This document shows positions 58,066-64,000 of a DNA stretch of 64,000 bases, piece after piece. The notes beneath the pieces were generated by a model. It was not told the DNA's origin. It saw only the letters and a list, made by a program, of their open reading frames with translations, and made no database searches. The DNA is taken from positions 372,001 to 436,000 of the forward strand of contig JAPEUQ010000011.1 in assembly GCA_027946365.1 (NCBI GenBank), read 5' to 3'. Position 1 is the first letter of the stretch, and each line of letters begins with the position of its first letter. This DNA comes from Kalmusia sp. IMI 367209. Taxonomy: Eukaryota > Ascomycota > Dothideomycetes > Pleosporales > Didymosphaeriaceae. The position numbers and the translations under genes are program-made.

Positions 58066-58437
58066 GTTTGGCGAGGGACGCGGTCACGTCGCGGAGGAGG
58101 ATCGGTGAAGGTCGGGAGCGTGTCTCGGTGTGCTCAATGGGATGGTAGGTAGCTTGTTAAGCTTTGCGTGTCTCGTCGCAGCATCCCGCGCATGCTCTGG
58201 GATACCCGGCGAAGGTGTTGTGGTGAAGGTGGAGCTGTTGTTGTCAGCTCCTAATTTGGTGGCTGGGGGGATGAAGAGCACTAACCGGATGAGGAACTTC
58301 GTAAACTCGATTCGCCGGGCTGCAGATTGTGCATTGCGACATCACCACGAAGAGAAACACGAGACTTGAAGTACAAATGTAGAGGTCAAGAGTTCTAACA
58401 TGCCTTGCTAGCTATATACGCCCCTTGATGAATCTCA
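58066..58437. other. Intergenic
   Basis: About 370 bases holding the promoter of the His/Arg/Glu-rich gene and the 3' flank of the next minus-strand gene. No coding supported. Confidence 0.5.
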
Positions 58438-60137
58438 TCACCTACCATATTTTGCAATGAACGCCCTCACCTTTGGATCGCTCAAGCTCAGCTCATTCGC
58501 TTCGGCACTTAGCAGCTGCTCATTCGCATCGTCCAATTCCCTTTCCATCTTCTTCAGCTCCTTTTCCAGCCTCGCATCTGTTAAATTGACTTGCTGGAAG
58601 GGAGTGTGCTTGTATAGTGGGCCTAGGATCATCCCCAGGTCACCATCTGCTTTGCTAAGCCGTTCTGCTAGAATACTTCGAGTTGAGGTAGAAGCCGAAT
58701 CGTAATGGTTCTGTAGCTTCTTCGCTCGTTCCAGCTGGACCTGTACTAAAGAATCTTGTAGGGCTCCGATGCTATCGTGATTGAACGACACATTAGCATG
58801 CCGAAGTGCATCCTGCAATGCTGGCGGAAGGTTGAGGGTCTGAGTTGGCTTCAACTTCAATGCTGGTGAAAAGATCGAATTTCGTCCGGATGTTACCCGC
58901 TTTTTTTCCGGCTTTGCTACCTCTGTAAGAGCACTCGGCATGCGCTTTGTGGCAGCTTCGCCAACTTGCGCTAATGCCTGCTGAAACTCATCAACATTCT
59001 TGGTGTAGTCAGTGACGGTGTCAAGGCGCTTTGCCATGTAGTCAAGAGTGGCAACAACCTTCGAAGTCAGCAATCCAATCATGAAGCGTGAAGACCAACT
59101 TACATAGTTCAACCATGCACTGCGGGCTTGAACAGTCTCCCGCTCTTTCCGTTCCCTCATATCCAGCATTGGCTTCCTCAGCTCATGCTCTACTACCATT
59201 TCGGCCACAGACGCAATCTCGGAGTGGAGATCCTCGAGCTCAGCCTGTAAAGCGGCCTTCTGCTCACGAAGGTCATCTTCGGACGCTTGCGGAAGATCGT
59301 CTGGCGCGTAGCTTCCCAAGCTCGTAAGATAAACAGCGTCAACTTTAGCTTTGATCTCTGCTGTTCGGTACGAAACGATAGCCTTGCACCACTGATCGAT
59401 TGACTTCTCATCCTCACTAATTTCAGGTTCGGTGACGATCTGTGATACAATGCCTGGCAAACGGCTCAATATTTGGTCGTCGGAAGCGAGCCGTTCTGCG
59501 AGATAACTCTTCAAGGTGGACTTCTCAGCTTCAATGTCTCGTTGTGTGTCGGCGAGCTGCTCGTTGATAGTAGTAGACACATCGTTGACCTGCTCATATT
59601 AGCAGCAGTCTCCACAATCGACGTAAGTGCATACCGCTCCATCAAGTCTCGCTTTCTCCTGATGCTCCTTGCGTCTTCTTTCATTTCTCAGATGCTCAAC
59701 TTCCAAATTTGGCTTATCAAGACCCTTCAGCTTCATAAGTGCATCTTTTTGTGCTTCAAGTACTCTACACTGCTCTTCGATGGCTGCAGTAGATGTTTGC
59801 AAGGAATCAATCGCGGAAGCAAGCTCATGATCTAAAATGGGCCGAATAGGTTCTTCCTCCGCTTCGTATTGATGGAGAATGCCTTTCTTCCTGAGCGTTT
59901 GATAACTAGGATACCAATTAGAAGGCTTTCGCAGATCATAGGTCACACTCACAGCTCCAACTCCTCTTTCGTTAGAAGCGTGTCCTCGTGTAAATATTCG
60001 TTTACCCATACCGCGGCCTCCCTCTTAATGTTTTCGTCCTCGAACGCTGCGAGCACTTTGTCTAAATCCAGATGCGCGGCCAAGCCCCGCTCCTCCAGAA
60101 CATTCAACAGGTGATGTGCCGCCTGCTCTTCGGCCAT
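58438..60137 (-). CDS. Coiled-coil protein, possibly HAUS3-like augmin subunit
   Basis: Exons 60137-59953, 59905-59635, 59589-59104 and 59058-58438 join in frame to 520 residues. The N-terminal helical domain (LLNVLEERGLAAHLDLDKVL, EAAVWVNEYLHEDTLLTKEE, LYQTLRKKGIL) resembles the start of HAUS augmin-like subunit 3, which recruits gamma-tubulin to spindle microtubules. Long heptad-rich segments follow (IEEQCRVLEAQKDALMKLKG, LREQKAALQAELEDLHSEIA, LEKELKKMERELDDANEQLL). No enzymatic motif is seen. The HAUS3 assignment is a tentative inference from layout and length. Intron 3 (59059-59103, 45 bp) has a canonical GTAAGT donor and a GCTGAC branch-like site. It is stop-free and in frame, so unspliced mRNA would encode 15 extra residues. 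Confidence 0.65.
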
Positions 60138-60324
60138 TGTAATTGAAGTGTTGTGATGTTGATGCTTAGCGGTGAGCACCAAAGAAGCTAGCGCACGAAA
60201 CACGCTCCGGCGGGCAACGAGTGCCATTCGCGCAGTCGCGCTTTCCACGCGCAGCGCGACTTGATATTCGTTCAACCGCCACAACTCCCCACAATCTTTC
60301 TCATTCTTATCAGTCACTCTCATC
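60138..60324. promoter_or_regulatory. Short bidirectional promoter, coiled-coil gene / thymidylate synthase
   Basis: 187 bases between two divergent ATGs, the shortest divergent interval in the window. CGCG-containing strings (e.g. CACGCGCAGCGCG near 60247-60260) are present. A perfect MBF/MCB box (ACGCGT) is not. Confidence 0.6.
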
Positions 60325-61377
60325 ATGTCTCCCGCGGCTCTCGATCCTGTTATCACACCCTCACATCCTCTTGAATCAACAAAAGAAACAGAAACACCAA
60401 CAAATGGCACCACTCACCCCACATCTGCAATGTCAAACACCACTCACGAGGAATACCAATATCTTGACCTGATCCGCGACATCCTCCGCGACGGCGAACA
60501 CCGCCCCGACCGCACCGGCACGGGCACATACTCCATCTTTGCGCCCCCTCAAATGAAATTCTCCCTCTCCCGACCCTCGTCCGACCCCTCCCAGCCGCCC
60601 GAGCTTATACTCCCACTACTCACAACAAAGCGTGTCTTCCTCCGCGCCGTTGTCGGAGAACTCTTATGGTTCGTCGCAGGCTCAACGTCCTCGAAACCAT
60701 TGTCAGAAGCTGGTATTAAGATCTGGGACGGCAACGGCTCGCGCGAATTCCTAGACAACGTGGGGTTATCGCATCACGAGGAGGGCGATTTGGGGCCCGT
60801 TTATGGGTTCCAGTGGCGGCACTTTGGCGCAGAATATAAAGGGCATGATCAAGACTACACAGGACAAGGCGTCGACCAACTCGCTGAAGTCATTGATAAA
60901 TTGAAGAATAAGCCGTATGATCGGCGCATTATACTCAGCGCATGGAACCCTGCAGACTTGAAGAAAATGGCCTTGCCGCCATGCCACATGTTTGCGCAGT
61001 TCTATGTCTCTTTCCCACGGGCGAAAGAAGGTGAAGCAAAGCCGCGCGGAGTCTTGCATAGTATTTTGTACCAACGGAGTTGCGACATGGGACTGGGCGT
61101 GCCGTTCAATATCGCGAGTTATGCGCTTCTTACGCATATGCTGGCACATGTGTGTGATTTGACGCCTGGGACGTTTACGCACACGATGGGGGATGCGCAT
61201 GTGTATGTTGATCATGTTGAGGCGCTGAAGGTGCAGTTAGAACGAGAGCCGAGGGACTTTCCGACATTGAGGATCGGGAGGGAGGCCGGGGGCGAAATTG
61301 ATGGATGGAAAGCGGAAGAACTAGAGGTTGTGGGATACAAGCCGCATGCGACGATTGCGATGAAGATGAGTGTATGA
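60325..61377 (+). CDS. Thymidylate synthase
   Basis: Makes dTMP from dUMP with methylenetetrahydrofolate; monofunctional, as in fungi. Single exon, 350 residues from the ATG at 60325; a second in-frame ATG at 60430 ([11 protein letters not shown]) would remove a 35-residue Thr/Pro-rich leader and may be the main start. Catalytic and binding motifs are intact: [53 protein letters not shown], the active-site cysteine in [27 protein letters not shown] and [13 protein letters not shown]. It shares a short promoter with the coiled-coil gene. Confidence 0.96.
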   Translation: MSPAALDPVITPSHPLESTKETETPTNGTTHPTSAMSNTTHEEYQYLDLIRDILRDGEHRPDRTGTGTYSIFAPPQMKFSLSRPSSDPSQPPELILPLLTTKRVFLRAVVGELLWFVAGSTSSKPLSEAGIKIWDGNGSREFLDNVGLSHHEEGDLGPVYGFQWRHFGAEYKGHDQDYTGQGVDQLAEVIDKLKNKPYDRRIILSAWNPADLKKMALPPCHMFAQFYVSFPRAKEGEAKPRGVLHSILYQRSCDMGLGVPFNIASYALLTHMLAHVCDLTPGTFTHTMGDAHVYVDHVEALKVQLEREPRDFPTLRIGREAGGEIDGWKAEELEVVGYKPHATIAMKMSV

Positions 61378-61686
61378 TCATGTATATGGAGAGACTACCG
61401 AGACTATTCGGCAGCCTAGCATCACAAAGAGACTTACGCATACTAAGACACAATCTAGTAGACTAATTAGCTAAATGCCACTGGTGGGGGTTGGTCTATG
61501 TACTTACAATCGGGAAGATAGTAATAATGCACACCAGTGGACACTACTACCAAGAATCTACATCATGTAGATGACACAGTACTTCGTCTTCGGATCAATG
61601 ATATCATATTACTCAATTATACTTTTCCAGAGGAAATGCTACATTATTCTATCAAACTCATAGGTAGGCTATACTATAAACTTCCT
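61378..61686. other. Convergent intergenic region
   Basis: About 310 bases between the thymidylate synthase stop and the GST-like stop. AT-rich. No gene. Confidence 0.5.
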
Positions 61687-62476
61687 CTAATCCTTCTTCT
61701 CCATCCAAGGCAAACAAGCCCGATAAATTTCCCCATACCCCGGGTACTTCATCATCATCTCGAAAACGCTTTCGTGCACGACCCTCGCATTCTGCAGCGC
61801 CCCCGCAATGAAGAAATCCGTCATACTCGGCTCTTTGCCGAGCACAAAGGGACCATCTGCCTTGTTAGTCCGCATCAGCTCCCCAACAGCCTGCGCATCT
61901 CCCTCCACCTCCTTCCAAACCTGTTCCTCAGTATCCAGCAAAGCCTCGAGCGAATGCCCGAGCGCCGCCTCTCGCCCGCGGCGAAAGTACTCTTGTGCGC
62001 GCGGCGAGATGACGCTCAACTCGCGCGGCTCGACGGAGACGCGGAATGCTCTGCCTACCACGGCACGTGCCTTGACCTCGATCTGGCGGCCTAGCTCCGA
62101 TGTCAGCGGGAGCGGCGGATCCGGGTACGTCGCCTCGAGGAATTGGGCGATGTTGACTGAGTCCATGATGTACTTGTTGCTCGCAACATGGTGGATGGTG
62201 GGAACCGTGTATCTGTGCTTAGCTCCCTCGTTCGGGACGACACCACTATTTCCGTGAGCAGGCGTAAACAGTAGAGCGTGGGGATCTACAAGGGGCGAAA
62301 ACTTGCAGGTCTTTGAGTGTGGGCTCGATGTCAGGGAACTCGAGGAAAACAGTCTTGTACGCAAGCTGCTTGTAGTTGAGCATCAGGCGTATGCGCCACA
62401 CGGCAGGCGAGAAGCAGATGCCTTGGTTGCAGGCCAAGTCGTACAAAACGATCTGATCTTGCGTCTCGGCGGCCAT
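61687..62476 (-). CDS. Glutathione S-transferase family protein
   Basis: Two exons, 62476-62290 and 62222-61687, give 240 residues. The intron (62223-62289) bridges two frames, and I chose the junction that yields VFAPSKHRYTVPTIHH; other acceptors a few bases away are possible. The N-terminal thioredoxin-like domain reads IVLYDLACNQGICFSPAVWR, then TVPTIHHV with the cis-proline, and YIMDSVNIAQFLEATYPDPP where the glutathione-binding Asp-Ser (DS) sits. An all-helical C-terminal domain follows (FVLGKEPSMTDFFIAGALQN). A catalytic Ser/Cys near residues 15-22 is likely (CNQGICFS). It belongs to the fungal GST group related to Ure2/etherase-type proteins; the substrate is unknown. Confidence 0.87.
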
Positions 62477-64000
62477 ATTGGGCTTTTTTCTTAGAACTAT
62501 TCTTTTTTCTGGGCGCCGATATAGGGCAAGAGCTGCTTTTTAAAATGCTTGATTTCTCTAAATGTAGTACCGGTAGTGCTTATTAGGGAAACACTTGCGA
62601 GAGTACGCGCTAGGCAGCTACATCTTACCCTGAAGACACGTCGTTGTGCATTAGCGAGTTAGCCTCATTTATACCACCTACAAATGGTCGCGTCTAAACT
62701 GGAATGGTACTTTGAGTTCGAATAGATTAATCATCTCTGCAATGATCAGAGCTTCTCACCGTTTAGACAAGCGGATTGCGCAACTGCGCAATGGATCTCT
62801 TCCTTCTCATGGCAAGGGAACCCCTGCCGAGAAGGAGGGGGATGATAGCGGTCAACTAGGAGAAGTGACGAAAAGCAGATGTGGTCAATAAGGAGGAAGC
62901 AAACTTTGCAATGATGTTCAGCCTTCTCCATCGTCATTTTCTTTTGGTGCAATACACTTTCATTCAGAACCTAAGTTCGTGTCTACATCAGGCATCAAAA
63001 TGTGAGGAAGATGGGAAGAGACAGAGGCACCGGGACAATCACTTCGACGGATTCTTCTCCACACTAATGTAGTCTGGTTCAGTGAGCAACCAAACTGTGC
63101 ATGGTCGCAAAAGTGAAGAGTAGTGGAGCCTTCGGCAGACACCGAGGCTGAAATTTGATTGATTTGGTGTTACGTCTAGTCGATTCTTCTACACTGTTGA
63201 TATACAAGCATAGCTTCTCCAGAAGGCCCATAGACCACCATCGTGCTCCCAACGCTTGCATCCATTCATACCATGCGTCTGGGATGGGCAGAGTTATTTC
63301 TACATACCCAGGTGCAAGCTAGGATCCACTGCCATGGTCAGCCCTGTACCTATATACTGGGTAGAGATTCCTGGACGTGTTGCCAACCCTAGAACGTTGA
63401 GGCGGGGCACCGTTTCGTCCGCACCGTATGCATAAGGTCCAGACGCCGAGGGCTGAATAGTCTGTGGCCGACTAGCCTGGGGCTCTTGTCCGGTGGCACG
63501 AACTGAGGGTCGTTAGCGTGAGGTGTGTTGGTGTTGATGGGTGACTTACCTGAAGACGACAGATGCTATCTGGCGTAGTGTTCCTGAAGGAACTATATAT
63601 ATAGAGATTTACGTATGACGTTGCGTGAGATCCAGTGGGATCATGGAGTCGAGCGGGGTGGTAGCTGCGGCTCGATACCTGCATAGGAGAACCACGACTT
63701 GATATCTCTACTGCAGTACACATAGCCGACGCGGATGGCATGGTATACGGGGGGATCAGGAGAGGAAGCCTTGTAGACTTAACTGTATACTGTGTGTGGA
63801 GAGGAGTTGGGAGAGGAGTCGTATGAGGCTTCCTGCTGGAGGACGAGAGAGTTGGGACAACCCAGCCGGCAGACGCTCAACCCTCATAGCACCCTATACT
63901 CGCTTTGACTGGCGATTGTTGAATCGTCAAAATCTGGCGAAGATGGATGCAGCCATTGGTCCACGCCCCGGAACATCCGAAGGCCAGGAGCAGATAGACG
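62477..64000. other. Right edge, no supportable gene
   Basis: About 1.5 kb. It holds the GST-like promoter. A minus-strand open frame at 63741-63472 (89 codons) shows no domain and no splice-supported continuation, so it is not called. A gene might continue beyond the window. Confidence 0.45.

Noticed and set aside
63472..63741. 89-codon minus-strand frame near the right edge
   Set aside because: No recognisable motif, Ser/Thr-rich random-like composition and no splice-supported extension.

Overview
The window is nuclear DNA of a filamentous ascomycete (Pezizomycotina), most likely a Dothideomycete. This rests on many short GT-AG introns (about 40-90 bp), compact gene spacing on both strands, and the gene content: a division-1 chitin synthase, L-galactonate dehydratase, fungal-type 7TM rhodopsin-fold protein, HET-domain protein, AKR1, ADA2 and eIF3g. 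No tRNA, rRNA, intact transposon or CRISPR array was recognised. All exon models were built by hand from splice signals and reading-frame continuity. Every multi-exon CDS listed closes in frame.

Layout. 0.4-6.1 kb is an accessory block: a cytochrome P450, a 7TM rhodopsin-fold membrane protein and a secreted GH5 glycosidase. 6.7-7.2 kb holds a small NTF2/SnoaL-like protein. 8.6-12.1 kb is a chitin synthase. 13.9-17.3 kb holds an unknown lysine-rich protein and L-galactonate dehydratase (D-galacturonate/pectin catabolism). 18.1-34 kb is mostly housekeeping: an RBM25-like splicing factor, mitochondrial bS21m, an unknown secretory-pathway membrane protein, glucose-6-phosphate isomerase, a YPK-type AGC kinase, ADA2 and two unknown proteins.

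35.5-45.5 kb is the most interesting part. It is a three-gene island with a 1361-residue patatin-NACHT-ankyrin NLR, a divergently transcribed HET-domain protein, and a tail-anchored protein kinase with an N-terminal Cys-rich module and an atypical HED catalytic loop. This looks like a fungal allorecognition or programmed-cell-death locus embedded between conserved genes.

45.9-62.5 kb returns to conserved genes: AFG1-type mitochondrial ATPase, the DHHC palmitoyltransferase AKR1, an NmrA-like oxidoreductase, eIF3g, two unknown proteins, a coiled-coil protein possibly related to augmin HAUS3, thymidylate synthase and a GST-fold protein. The last 1.5 kb and the first 0.4 kb contain no supportable gene.

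Recurring structural features are very short first exons (17-22 nt in three genes), predicted microexons of 11 and 20 nt, and two stop-free introns whose length is a multiple of three.
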